The notes under the pieces were generated by a model. That model ran no database searches. It saw nothing but the letters and a program-made list of their open reading frames with translations, and was not told the origin of the DNA. Of a stretch of DNA of 64,000 nucleotides, positions 1-10,109 are shown in pieces (positions within the stretch are counted from its first letter, which is position 1; every line of letters begins with the position of its first letter). Where the stretch lies: positions 7,930,501 through 7,994,500 of the forward strand of contig CM065815.1 in NCBI GenBank assembly GCA_033398695.1. Reading direction: 5' to 3'. Origin of the DNA: Orobanche coerulescens. Its lineage: Eukaryota > Streptophyta > Magnoliopsida > Lamiales > Orobanchaceae. The translations under genes were made by a program, and so were the position numbers.

Positions 1-550
1 GATCATAGCGGCTCGCGATCGGAGCGGAGCCGAGGCGATTGAGTACCGAGTCCCCGGCGATCGGGCGGGATTCGATGGCCGACATGCGTTCTGCTGTGAG
101 GTGAGTAGGCAGAACTCCTGGTGACGGATTCGGATTCCGTCTTTTCAAGGTTGGAAAGAGTGCCCTTGGCCGGGATGGGTCGCGTCCCAAGCGATCGAAT
201 ATGGATCCGTCTGGTCGTGCGAGAGCCTTTCCTCGCGAATTGGGGCTTTTTGACGATCGCTCGTTCAGTAGCCCATTGAATTTCCGTTTTCCCATGCGGC
301 GGATGATCGAGGGAGTTATCGCGGGTGGCGCGCATGCTCTCCGTCGCTCCTCCAGGATGGCCATAGCCTCCTCGATCTGTTCCTCGGTTTGGAATTGATC
401 GAGTGAGAGGTTGGGGCCATCTCTCGGATGCGGGATCGAGAGTCTCGCGTTGCCGCGGCTTCCCCTGTCCGGTTGGGGTTCGGATTGAGCCGGGATATGG
501 TGTCCGGCGGTTCGGAGAGCAGCTTGCTTCGATGTACCGGCGGATGTCAT
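1..550 (-). CDS. Ty3/gypsy gag polyprotein, N-terminal part (runs off the window)
   Basis: On the minus strand an ATG at 550-548 opens a frame that stays open to base 1 (183 codons), so the protein is cut by the window edge, not by a stop. It begins MTSAGTSKQAALRTAG. It has a charged helix (QTEEQIEEAMAILEERRR, about residues 58-75) and a GSIFDRLG motif near residue 120, which resembles the SVFDRLG motif of plant Ty3/gypsy gag proteins. It lies 108 bases inside a primer binding site and LTR, exactly where gag should start. Gag would form the virus-like particle that packages element RNA. GC content is well above that of neighbouring sequence, suggesting a fairly young insertion. A shorter overlapping frame at 3-335 is a shadow. 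Assignment rests on position plus motif. I cannot tell the gypsy lineage. Confidence 0.7.
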   Translation of the reverse strand, partial: MTSAGTSKQAALRTAGHHIPAQSEPQPDRGSRGNARLSIPHPRDGPNLSLDQFQTEEQIEEAMAILEERRRACAPPAITPSIIRRMGKRKFNGLLNERSSKSPNSRGKALARPDGSIFDRLGRDPSRPRALFPTLKRRNPNPSPGVLPTHLTAERMSAIESRPIAGDSVLNRLGSAPIASRYD

Positions 551-657
551 GATTCTGAAGGTTTTCTTTGAAGCGCAGTGAGTGTCACTTCAAGTATATG
601 CCCCGAGAACAGTGAGTGTTCTTCGGGACGGTAGAAATAAAAGTTTGAGGGTTAGAT

Positions 658-676
658 CACCCTTCTTCTAGCGCCA
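658..676 (-). other. Primer binding site of the gypsy element
   Basis: Read on the minus strand, TGGCGCTAGAAGAAGGG begins two bases after the LTR end (GTAACA). A PBS starting TGG pairs with the CCA 3' end of a tRNA, and TGGCGC is the usual start in many plant gypsy elements. It fixes the element's orientation (minus) and marks the LTR boundary at 679. Confidence 0.75.
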
Positions 677-678
677 AT

Positions 679-1867
679 TGTTACTACCCAAAATATTATC
701 CGGAGATAGATATTGCTGGAATGGATGGGATAGCAAACAAATGCAAGAGCACTTCCGTGAGAAAGATAAATAACACAAGATTTGCCGGGGTTGTTAGTCC
801 CGGGCTTGAATGCTCTCGCGAGATATTATTAATACCGATATTCGGGGATACAAGTACTAATGTAAGAATACAATTACAATGAGTGTAAAGTTTCTTGTTA
901 TCTTAGCTAGTGAGCGTGTAGATTGCCTAAGAACCGATTTGATGCTCTGTGAGTTCTTGTAACAAAGGTGATGAGCATCGCGGCGGTGAGAGATCGACCG
1001 CCTCTCACACGAGTATTTAGCCGGATGTTTGGGCTTCGGGCTTATGAATCCCTTGGAATCATCTAGTGGAGACTTGCCGCTCGCCGATCGTCTTACGGAC
1101 GAGAGATTTGGAGAGAGAAGTCCTGAGATGGATTAGGTGAGATAGCCGAGCTTGATGATATGTGTGTTCTTCAAGATTTCGTGGATGTATCGGAATGTGA
1201 GAGAATGTGAACTTTTGGTGGAATGTATTTCGGACGTAAGTCAAATGGATTCGAACCGTATATTCGATGAATCGGGAACCTTTTTCCGAGGAGGAGGTTC
1301 TCTATTTATGTGGCTTGGACATACCGGCGATCGCCTTCTCTCGCAATATAATAATCGGGCGATCGTCTTTCAAAGACATGGGCCTGTCCCTCAAAGTCTG
1401 CAGGAGTTGCCGCAATCAATCAGGCGGTCCAATGGGGAGCTTACACGCGTCCCGAGTTGCCGCCGCGGTGGTCCCACCGACAACTTTCGCGCGCATGCCG
1501 GGTAGGTGAGGTAGGTGACAGGCTGTGGTCAAATGTCTTGTCTGTCAGCAAAAGATCTTATCTGCTGGCGAAGATCTCCTCAGCGCCTTTGGTGGATCTG
1601 CACGTGGGTGCTTTCCTGAGATCCAGTCCTTGATGGTTTTGACGGGCGATCGTCTCTGCTCGGGACGCAGGTCGATTGCCCTTAGCCGGTTAGTAGAGTA
1701 GATCGCCAGCTGCCAAAGGGCGATCGCCTTGGGGGTCGATCGCTGGGTAACTGATGGTGGTTTGATATCTTCGACTTGGCGAGCTAGTCATGGTTTGACT
1801 GGAGTTGTCTTGGTCGCTCGGCCTTATAGTCGATCGCCTGTCGGGATGAATAAATCGTGACACAACA
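679..1867 (-). mobile_element. 5' LTR of the Ty3/gypsy element
   Basis: On the minus strand this stretch would start TGTTGTGTCACG (plus 1856-1867) and end GTAGTAACA (plus 679-687), i.e. TG...CA, directly before the PBS. It is about 1.19 kb, GC-rich and full of GCGATCG-type words, with no convincing coding frame. The partner LTR lies outside the window, so the outer edge is inferred from the change to AT-rich LINE sequence at about 1868, and no target duplication can be checked. Confidence 0.55.
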
Positions 1868-3592
1868 AAATCCTAAAAAGATAGAAAAATATTAGAAAAT
1901 AAACTCTAAAGACTGAAAATAAACTTTCTGAACTCGAATATCTTAAGTAAATTAAAAGAATTAATGCATATCCGTGCATCCGAAAGCATGATACGGTTCG
2001 CGTGCTTGTATCCTTCCAATGCTCCCCAAAGCTCAGGAATATAAGGGTTGGCTTCATCAAGAAACCGCGTGAAACCCCCAAGTCATCTACCATGCATACT
2101 CGCAGAAGCCCTCCACATCCACTAATACTACCCCCTCCTTGGGCGCACCATCAGTGTTCACCGTTATCCAGCCCTCCACTGTGGGCCTCCAATGAACTAA
2201 CATCATCTTCTTAACCATCGATTTCGCAGGATTTAGGTGTTGCTTGCCCACCTGATATTCTTGCACATATATCCGAATCGGCGTCGCAGGAAAAGTTGGA
2301 CTAGAGAAATTAGGATCATGAACTTGTTTATTACGCCATCCCCAGAGGAAGAAACCGGTGCTTGCCCACACACTCCTCCTTCCCAAGCCATCCATCCATG
2401 CCCTCTATATTATACGCAACCTATTCTTCGAAGGCATAACCGAAGAAGTTGGGTCTAATGTCATGCGGCACTAACAACTCCCAAACAACCACAACACGAG
2501 GACAGTATCTCAAGACATGGATAATAGTCTCATCCACACCCACACAATGATAACAATGCTACGAATCGCCACTCCACTTACTACAATAAACTTTTGTAGG
2601 AATCTTACCATGCATAATCTGCCAAGCAAAGCCTCTATCTCTCTCGGGAACATCACGCTCCCAAATGGTTTTCCAATGTACCTCATTACCCAAGCTAGGC
2701 GTGCTTCGAAGGTAACTGTATGCACTAGATAAAGTAAAATTACCAGCTCGCTCTTTCGGCCAATAAAGCAAATCTAGCCCATAGAAGGTGCATGCGCTGG
2801 TATAGCCAGTAACTTGTTATAAAATCTAGTCGGAAGAATTTGTTTAAACACATCAAGCTTCCAATCATTATTGACATCAACAACCACTCTCCAATCCTGC
2901 ATGTCAGTAGGCACATCTTCCACCAGTTCACATAGAGGTTGATTCCTATCAAGCCACGTGTCGAACCAAAAACTAACAGCAGTGCCATCTCCTACAGACC
3001 AGGCCCCCTCGCCCTCAATATCCTGCCAACAATCAACAATGGCCCGTCATAAATGAGAATCACTTAATGATGGAGATGAGATCTCGATGATCTTGATTTA
3101 TTATAATTGCGATTTAATTAGGAAATTAGTCATTAATTTAATTTTTAATTAATTAGCATTTATTATGTTTCCGTAATTAGTGTTAGGATTTTCCTATTTA
3201 AGAGTCAGTCCTGTAACATTTTCATTGTGTTGTTTATGAATTAAGAAAATTAGTGAGAGCGTTTTCTCATGTTCCTCTTTGCCGGCATTCCAATGTGAAT
3301 CAACGGAGATTGAGAAGGTTGTTTTGTTTTGTTCACGCTTCCCCCTGCATCAGTTACTTTGCATTGTAACTCAGCCCCTCTCCCAAATGTTCCTACCATA
3401 TTTCCCAATTAGAACTTGACTCCACAACTTGTTACTTATTCGTATCAGTTAACCTGCGCAAGCCCAACCCACCATTAACCTTCGTAAGAGTGACAATATC
3501 CCAATTGATCATGTGCAGCCTATGCCCATATCTCTTTTGCCATATCACATTTCTCTCTCCCTCTCGTATTTTTACAAATAAGTAAACAAAAT
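1868..3592 (-). pseudogene. LINE (non-LTR retrotransposon) remnant: RT end, zinc-binding domain, RNase H
   Basis: Minus-strand frames, broken by stops and shifts, give in order the C-terminal part of a plant LINE reverse transcriptase (RYGHRLHMINWDIVTLTK then NGGLGLRRL, around 3560-3432), the linker with VSFWFDTWLDRNQPL (about 2990-2930), the zf-RVT zinc-binding region (ERAGNFTLSSAYSYLR, WERDVPERDRGFAWQ, CYHC, HVLRYCPR, 2771-2480), and an RNase H start (WRPTVEGWITVNTDGA, then ELWGALEGYKHANRIM further on, about 2190-1940). The upstream RT catalytic part and the endonuclease are missing. It is split by a solo LTR (3068-3352) and bordered by a SINE at 3592. Inactive relic. Confidence 0.85.
3068..3352 (+). 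mobile_element. Solo LTR inside the LINE remnant
   Basis: This 285-bp unit starts TGATGGAGATGAG and ends CCCCCTGCATCA, so its ends are TG...CA with a short inverted repeat (TGATG/CATCA). It contains a TATA-like TATTTAAG at about 3196 followed by a leader-like stretch, and LINE coding sequence resumes on both sides. No internal region is present. I could not find a clean 5-bp target duplication (CTTAA before, GTTAC after), so the exact edges or a later mutation remain open. Confidence 0.6.
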
Positions 3593-3957
3593 AACCAACT
3601 GGCTTAGCCCAGTTGGCCACCACATGAGTGTAAAAACTCATGTGGGGTGGAGGTCAGGGGTTCTATCCCTCTTGTCTTCATTTCAAAAATCTTTCCCGCG
3701 GCATATACGTTCTAATTAAGCCTTTGACAGGACCTCATATTGAATATCATCCGTGTGGGTCCGATTCGGGGGGAGAATTTCATGTTCTCTTTACCTGGGA
3801 GGATCTGGTTGTACGTCAGCAGAACCCGACAAGACACTGATCAGTTCGTGCACATCCCGTGATTTAACTTGTGGCAGTAATGAGAAAACGGAACTGTTAC
3901 CCTCAGATATAGTTAGGTGTAAGCCTAGAAACTGAGTTATCAAAAAAAAAAAAAAAA
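3592..3957 (+). mobile_element. tRNA-derived SINE with 12-bp target duplication
   Basis: Near the start, GGCTTAGCCCAGTTGGC resembles an RNA polymerase III A box, and GGGTTCTATCCC about 55 bases later resembles a B box, so the head derives from a tRNA. A tRNA-unrelated body follows, ending in a run of about 16 A. The 12-mer AAGTAAACAAAA occurs immediately before (3580-3591) and after (3956-3967) the unit, a perfect target-site duplication. Length about 365 bp. Frames inside it are chance. It depends on LINE enzymes for movement; two LINE remnants are adjacent. Confidence 0.9.
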
Positions 3958-4056
3958 GTAAACAAAACTAAAAACTATATAATAATACGTCATCTACTTT
4001 ATTGAAAACACTGGATTTTCAACAGTAAAAACTATATAATAATGCTATGTGTGCGC

Positions 4057-5654
4057 TGACACGTTTTTAGTGTAACTATCGCAAGTGCACGATATCGTAT
4101 CAAGTAGTAAGTGGACTTTTTGAGTCCAGTTTATCGATCTCACGAGGAAGTTAGGTTATATATTGAATTATACACTATTTAGCTATTTGTTATAGAGATT
4201 TATATGATTGAAACACACAATTTTAGAGTTTGGTTTGACAATTGCAATGAAAATGCAATAAATTAATAGAAGATAAAATGGAATAGTTGGGATTACAAAC
4301 TTAGTTCATCATTAGTTATAGAAGATGTATAGGAGATCATAAGATGAATTTACTTATTATGTTGTGTTGATTCGATTTTCCTTAAAAAGACGGTTTCTCT
4401 TTCGAACTATAAAACGCCCCTTATATATTGAATCAATCCACTATATTTCTATGTTGATTGGCTTCAATACATAGCATTAGGTTTTATGAAAATAACTCAA
4501 AGAATCATCTAAGGTCTAGAGGTATATTTCTATCCCCTAGAATAACTTAGAATGAAGATCATTTGATCTAATCAAACATATTTTCTTTCGAAACATATGA
4601 AGACCATAAATATCGTCATTTATTGGCCAAATAAATAAAGATTGGTAAAACAATGAAAATCACACACAATAATAAGTAATTCATAATAGATCTTTATACA
4701 AACTTAAATAACATAACTAACCTTGTTTATAATCCCAACTAAGGTAACTTAGCCCATGAAGGGTTTAATAAACATAATACAAGCTTGAGTGGTCATTATT
4801 AGTTGAAAAAGAGAAAGAATTGATCCTAACTCCCTTAGTAGATAAAGGATAAAGAAGCAATAAACTCCTTTAACAACATATGTTATACCACTATTACACA
4901 ATTCACTCAAGAACACAAGTGTGTTCTTCACACAAAAAGAAAATATTACAAAAAGTGGAAAAATATAAGATGAATGATGAATGATGATGGATCTAAGGGG
5001 TCTATTTATACACCTAAAGTCATCTAATAGCTCCAAAACTCCAGCATTATTACATTAGATCGGATCAATGCCAGCCATCCCCTCAATAATAGACCAAAAA
5101 TATAAAAAATTAGACAATGATAAAAAATCTGTCAAGAGTTACGGCCATAACTTTGAGGAGTTACGGCCGTAACTATGAGGACTTACGGCCGTAACATTGA
5201 GGAGTTACGGCCGTAACATGGCTACGGCTTTTTGCACATTAGTTGCTTTGTGAGTTAGGCCCGTAACTTTTAGATGTTACGCCCGTATGGAGTTTCAGAC
5301 TTCATTTTTAGCCCAGAATTTCTGACTTTTGCGTTTTCGCCCCAAATCTTCTTCGGATGATAACTTTTGATATATAACTCTGATTTTGAATCCGGAAAGA
5401 CTGCCGAACTCGTCTCAGAAAGCCCTACAACATTAATACATAAAAATTCAACAAAGAGAATATTTTATAAACATGTTATTTATTGAGTAAATCAGTAATT
5501 CAATCCGATTAAGACTAGATTTACATCTTTATCCGATAAAAATAAAATTATTAAAAACTAATTAATTAAAAGCAAAAACGAGTAGACTAGCTCAATTATG
5601 GGTGAAATATATCGATACAAACTATGGATAAGTGTATAAAACTGACACTTATCA
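4057..5654 (-). mobile_element. LTR of a TGATA-type, probably non-autonomous retroelement
   Basis: On the minus strand this 1.6-kb block starts TGATAAGTGTCAG and ends CGTGTCA (TG...CA), with a purine-rich tract (CAAGTTTGAGGGTG, plus 5655-5668) directly upstream, as expected for the 3' LTR of a minus-oriented element. The segment just outside (TTGCTAGTCCCGAGCAAG, plus 5676-5693) has a near-equivalent beside the element at 62308, so the two belong to the same broad class. It contains a cluster of GTTACGGCCGTAAC palindromes (5138-5290). No coding capacity was seen. The partner LTR was not found. Confidence 0.55.
5138..5290. repeat. Tandem palindromes GTTACGGCCGTAAC
   Basis: Four near-perfect copies of the self-complementary 14-mer GTTACGGCCGTAAC (first copy GTTACGGCCATAAC, one copy CTTACGGCCGTAAC) occur about every 22-23 bases, separated by variants of TTTGAGGA. 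Degenerate relatives (GTTAGGCCCGTAAC, GTTACGCCCGTA) continue to about 5290. Each copy can fold into a GC-rich stem, and copies can pair with one another. It sits inside the LTR. Confidence 0.9.
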
Positions 5655-6760
5655 CACCCTCAAACTTGAATTCTTGCTAGTCCCGAGCAAGACTCTTTAT
5701 TAATCACACACAAAAAATAAAAATAAAAATAAAAATAAGACTCAAAAATACTAATACACACATAAATTAAGAAAAATAATCATATGAAAAGAGAAAAGGA
5801 GATCAAAATGCCATTAATACACAACAACCAGCTTTATACAGTAAATATAAATGAATCAAGATTCAAAATAAATCTACTAATGATTTTGAAGTTAAAACAC
5901 GGTTTTATTTTTGTAATTCCAAAATGCAAGGTTTTCCCCCCAAAAGCTTGATTATTTCTTTCCCACTCGTGATACACATGACTCCCTTTAATGGTTGCTC
6001 TCGATCACTCGTTTATTTTTCGACTCAATATGAAGAAGAATTTCATTGGCGTCATCAAATATTGTGATTTTTCACGAAATTGAGTGTATTGAAATTCAGC
6101 CGCTAATTAATTCAAATTTGCTCATAAACTACATCCCTTAGTGATAGCTTTCACACCGTTATTTGCTAACGTGTAGCTCTTTTCACTAACACAATTTCCA
6201 TTTTTTTAGGTGATAGCTTTCACACCGTTATTTGCTAACGTGTAGCTCTTTTCACTAACACAATTTCTATTTTTTTAGGTGATAGCTTTCACACCGTTAT
6301 TTGCTAACGTGTAGCTCTTTTCACCGACACAATTTCCATTTTTTTAGGTGATAGCTTTCACACCGTTATTTGCTAACGTGTAGCTCTTTTCACCAATACA
6401 ATTTCCATTTCGTGTGAGACGGCAGCTACGCACCAACAATGGTTAGTCCTTTATTTTTTTTCAAAATTTCAGGACCCCCAAAATTAGGCAGCTGTTGCTG
6501 CTCAACACCTTTTCAACTAGACTCCTTTCACCAATGACTTTTTTTTAGCGAATAGAATTTTTGCAGAAAATCATTTATTAGTTAAGCATGAAAAATCAAA
6601 AACTCCACAAATTAAGTAAATTTCAGTTCTATTTTTCATCAACCGACTAATTCTTCTTTTCTCAGGGTAACGAATGACTCGATTTTATATGATAACTACA
6701 AGGCTTGGAAAGAGAGATTAAGGCTCAAAAATTTTGGAATATACAATTTTTTTACCGGTT
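5655..6760 (-). mobile_element. 3' noncoding internal region of the TGATA-type retroelement
   Basis: Noncoding sequence between the polypurine tract of the preceding LTR and the LINE that starts at about 6761. It contains A-rich stretches, the 69-bp tandem array at 6141-6416 and no convincing ORF. I read it as the 3' untranslated part of the minus-oriented retroelement, because the corresponding region beside the element at 62308-63670 is also long and noncoding. The gag-pol part is absent. Confidence 0.45.
6141..6416. repeat. 69-bp tandem repeat, four copies
   Basis: A unit beginning GTGATAGCTTTCACACCGTT recurs at 6141, 6210, 6279 and 6348, an exact 69-base period, with only a few substitutions (for example CACTAACAC to CACCGACAC). 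Within each unit GTGATAGCTTTCAC and GTTATTTGCTAAC are short imperfect inverted repeats. Low divergence suggests recent expansion. Confidence 0.95.
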
Positions 6761-9048
6761 AAAACTATATAATAATGCTCTGTGTGCGTCGTCTCTTATT
6801 CTGTTAAAATCAATGGAGATTTGTTTGGACCTATCCAGCCTGAGAGAGGTTTGCGTCAAGGGGATCCTCTTTCCCTATATATGTTCTTGTTCTGTACTGA
6901 GGTTTTTAGTTCGTTGTTTGTGGAGGCTGAAAATAGGGGGTGATTCATGGGGTTGCTGTTAGTCCTTCGGCCCCTCAGGTCTCTCACATGCTTTTTGCCG
7001 ATGACACATTGATTTTTTGCGAGGCTACCAAGGAGTCTGCTCTTGCCATTGTTGATATTTTGCATGCTTATAGTTTGGCTTCTGGTCAGATTATTAACAT
7101 TGATAAATCCACGGTGGTTTTTGGCAAGAATGCGGGGAGTGAGAGGGTGGGGGAGGTAAGGGGGGTATTACCGGTGAGTGTAGTTGATAAACATGAGAAG
7201 TATCTTGGGTTGCCTTCTGAAATGGGGAAGTCTAAGAGAGAGGAGTTTGGTTGGATTAGGGAGAGATTGTGGGAGAAAACTCAGGGATTTGTGGAGAAGC
7301 ACCTCTCTAAGGCGGGGAAGGAAGTTATGATTAAAGCGGTGCTTCAAGCTATCCCTACGTATGTGATGGGGTGCTTTAAACTTCCGGAGTACCTACTCCA
7401 CGAGATGGAATCTATCATATCTAGATTTTGGTGGGGTGATGGGAGTAGGAGGAAAATTCATTGGATTAATTGGTATACCCTTTGTGAGAGCAAAAGAGGT
7501 GGGGGTTTAGGCTTTAGGGATCTTAGATCCTTTACTTTGGCCATGTTGGGTAAACAAGTGTGGCGAATAATTCAAAACCCTGACACCCTACTTAGTCGAG
7601 TGCTTAAGGCAAAATATTTTCCCCATTGTGATATTTTGGATTCTACTCTTAGCTCTAATGCTTCTGTTACTTGGAGGAGTATTCATCACTCTATTGCTCT
7701 TTTGAAACATGGTTTGGTGTGGCGAATTGGGACGGGTGAGTCTATTAATATTTGGAGGGATAATTAGATTCCTAGAAATTCCATTAGAAAACCCTATACT
7801 CCAGATTTCCACGAGTTGGGTTACATACCTATTTCCGGTTTCATTAGGAGGGAGGGTAGTGTTGGATGGGATGTTGAGGCACTGCAAGAGATCTTTTGGG
7901 AGTGTGATGTAGAAGATATAATTAAGATTCCGGTTATTGGGTATGTGGCTGATGTGAGACGGTGGTATTTCAGTCCCAATGGTCACTACACAATTAAAAG
8001 TGCTTACCATGCTGCTAGGGAGATGAAGAAGCAGCAGAGAGTTTTAAATGCTGCGTCCAGCTCAGTTAGTCATGAGAGGGACTGGCAGTTTGTCTGGAAA
8101 ATTAATCTTCCCAATAAAGTTAGAGTTTTCTTGTGGTGGCTACCTAAAAATGGTCTTCCCGTTCTCTCTAATTTGGTGAAACGCAACGTCCAAACTGAAG
8201 ACATTTGCCCTTTATGTTCTGAGTCTGCAGAGTCTACTATACATGTGTTCAAATTATGTTCTTTTGCACGATTAATATGGGCTTTATCTGGTTTTCCTGC
8301 ACATGTTTTGCTTGCTCCTTGTACTGACATATGGGAATGTGTTGTCAATACTAAACAGGCACTTACGCAGGACCAGTTTGCTCAGTTCACTTGCTTTTGC
8401 TTGTGCATCTGGCACCACAGAAATAATATTGTTCATGGCAGTCCAGTACAGTAACCGCCTCAGCTGCTATAGTTTGCGCAGGAATTTTTACTTGGGTACA
8501 GGGCGGCTAAATCTCAATTCTCCTCGCCGCGGCCACCGGATTTTGTACAGCAATGGAAGGCGCCGACTGGAACCACAATTAAGATCAACGTTGATGCTTT
8601 TATTATGAAGTCGAAGAAAGCAGCTGGTCTAGGTGTTATTGCACGGGATTCTCAAGGCCGGACTTTGGCATGGAGACGCAGGAAGGTGGACTACATTACT
8701 TGTCCTCTAACAGCCGAAACTCTTGCTGTTGTGTGTGGAATGGAGTTGGCTTTGGCGCATGGTTGGCAGGAGGTAATCATCGAGAGTGACTGCCTAACGT
8801 TAATTGATGCACTCGACTGGAAACTGTCTTTTGGCTGGTGGCAGTTTCGTGGAAGCAATGAAATTCAATTCTAGATGGTTTCAGAATATTTCTTTACTCA
8901 TGTATTGCGTACTGGTAATCTGATGGCGCATAAGTTGGCCAAGAACGTAGATGTAGACAGTGATGGTTTCATGGATCTACCTATCTGATCTTTAGGAGAC
9001 CTTTGTACTCTTCTTGATTATGAAATACAACTATTTATTTCTAAAAAA
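6761..9048 (+). pseudogene. LINE, 5'-truncated: reverse transcriptase, zinc-binding domain, RNase H
   Basis: Plus-strand frames give a plant LINE-type reverse transcriptase from its middle onward: GLRQGDPLSLYMF (about 6850), the catalytic block LFADDTLIFCEA (6990-7025), KYLGLPSEMGKSKREEF, RFWWGDGSRRKIHWINW and GGGLGFRDLRSFTLAMLGK. After an in-frame TAG at 7766-7768 it continues as a zf-RVT region (YTIKSAYHAAREMK, then WKINLPNKVRVFLWWL and CPLCSESAESTIHVF). After a shift near 8455 it ends with an RNase H domain (KINVDAF, GLGVIARDSQGRTLAW, ESDCLTLIDAL). It terminates at an A-run at 9041-9048. The endonuclease and N-terminal RT are missing, so it arrived 5'-truncated or was later cut. Dead copy but well preserved. 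Confidence 0.9.
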
Positions 9049-9586
9049 AATCCTAAATAAACAAATATTTCTACTATTCACATAATTTCAGATACATATC
9101 TTCAGGATTTAAAGTAAAAAATAACTTCACAATTTCGAATACCTCGAGATTTTGAATTTCAAGATTCATAATCCAATCACTAATCCTAGCATATACACCT
9201 CCACAATTCTACTCATCATCTCCTAATTTAAAAAGAAAAAAAAAAGATAAAAAAAAAAAAATCACTCACCACAAGGGTTCCTTTGCAATGGCTGCATTTG
9301 AAACATGCTTTATGATAAGTTGATCCATCAGCTGTCAGCAAATCAACAAAATAAACAGTCTTATCACAAGCCTTGCATTTATTCAAGGTTCCTGTGAATG
9401 CTGCAATTTTTCTCTTCCCCCCCACCCCCCTTTTTTTCCCCTTATTTATTTCTCTTTTCTATCTTAATAATATTTTTTTTAATGCCTGTGGCAAATTTGG
9501 ATGGAATCCTATTAAACTGGAGAGAAAATAGGCTGATGTTTTTTGACCTTTTCCAATGAAAATATTTGAGTGAAGAAAGTAATAGG
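9049..9586. other. Spacer around the WLIM fragment
   Basis: Apart from the WLIM exon at 9270-9411 this holds A-rich and homopolymer tracts (for example 9233-9260 and a C/T run at 9417-9436) and no other recognisable unit. Confidence 0.6.
9270..9411 (-). pseudogene. Orphan first exon of a plant LIM-domain protein (WLIM2-like)
   Basis: The minus strand reads AFTGTLNKCKACDKTVYFVD, then LLTADGSTYHKACFKCSHCK, then GTLV and a GTGAGT donor at plus 9264-9269. This is the first half of the N-terminal LIM zinc finger (C-x2-C-x17-H-x2-C-x2-C-x2-C) of WLIM proteins, which bundle actin filaments and may enter the nucleus. The position and phase of the donor fit the usual WLIM exon 1, but the expected ATG is replaced by GCA (GCAGCATTC), and no second LIM half, spacer or second LIM domain is found towards lower coordinates, where a LINE sits 220 bases away. 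A fragment or a gene broken by insertions; not functional as it stands. Confidence 0.75.
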
Positions 9587-9804
9587 TGTTATAATAAGCC
9601 TTGAAAGTGACATTTCAATTACCCTTTTGTTTTTATATAGTGTGAATGACTATTATACCCCTAATGTAAATATGTAATTACGATTGTGCCATCTGAAGTT
9701 TTCCTATAAATAGGACTTCAGTTATTAATGAAAATCATACCTGAGAATCATTCTCTCTATTCTCTCTCTAAATTTTCTCTCTCTATTATTTCGATTTCAC
9801 AACA
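9587..9804 (+). repeat. 5' LTR of retroelement copy 1
   Basis: 218 bp, TGTTAT...ACAACA. It contains a TATA-like CTATAAATAG at about 9704-9713 followed by a CT-rich leader (TTCTCTCTATTCTCTCTC), the probable promoter and start of the element RNA. Confidence 0.92.
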
Positions 9805-9818
9805 CGTTATCAGCACGA
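9805..9818 (+). other. Primer binding site of copy 1
   Basis: CGTTATCAGCACGA directly abuts the left LTR. ACACGTTATCAGCACGA at an LTR junction is, to my knowledge, a common plant Ty1/copia arrangement and fixes plus-strand orientation. Confidence 0.75.
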
Positions 9819-10003
9819 CTCTAACCATTTGAGTAATATGATGAGAGTATGCTCTACAGTTGCATCGTATAGATGATCCTCTGTACCAGAAATCAATTAT
9901 TACAGATAAAATTTCCTCATCAAAATGGCTTATGGCTAGTCATAACAATTTTGAAGCTTTTCATCTAAAAAATAAAAAATAAAAAATAAAAAAAAATATG
10001 AAG

Positions 10004-10091
10004 AAAAAGGAGATGACTGTGCGTGATGCTTTGAATTCAGCCCTTGATGAAGAGATGTTTGCTGATCCCAAAGTCTTTTTAATGGGGGAAG
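10004..10091 (+). pseudogene. Captured exon fragment of pyruvate dehydrogenase E1-beta
   Basis: The plus strand reads KEMTVRDALNSALDEEMF then ADPKVFLMGE, the start of the mature E1 beta subunit of mitochondrial pyruvate dehydrogenase, where plant proteins have a very similar KEMTVRDALNSALDEEM segment followed by KVFLMGEEVG. The match stops at GGGGAAG, close to an expected exon end, and the sequence jumps directly into an unrelated RING-H2 fragment. The rest of E1-beta (thiamine diphosphate and E1-alpha contacts) is absent. It lies in the same orientation as the retroelement, 200 bases inside its left LTR, so I read it as transduplicated host sequence. Confidence 0.85.
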
Positions 10092-10109
10092 GAGAGTCGA
10101 GATCCAACA

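Noticed and set aside
2002..2732. Plus-strand frames over the LINE remnant
   Set aside because: Shadows of minus-strand LINE coding sequence, which has clear protein motifs.
3592..3680. A functional tRNA gene
   Set aside because: A-box and B-box-like sequences are present, but there is no cloverleaf with a sensible anticodon arm. Poly(A) tail and target duplication show a SINE.
6141..6416. CRISPR array
   Set aside because: The regular 69-bp period is plain tandem repetition without unique spacers, in a plant genome.
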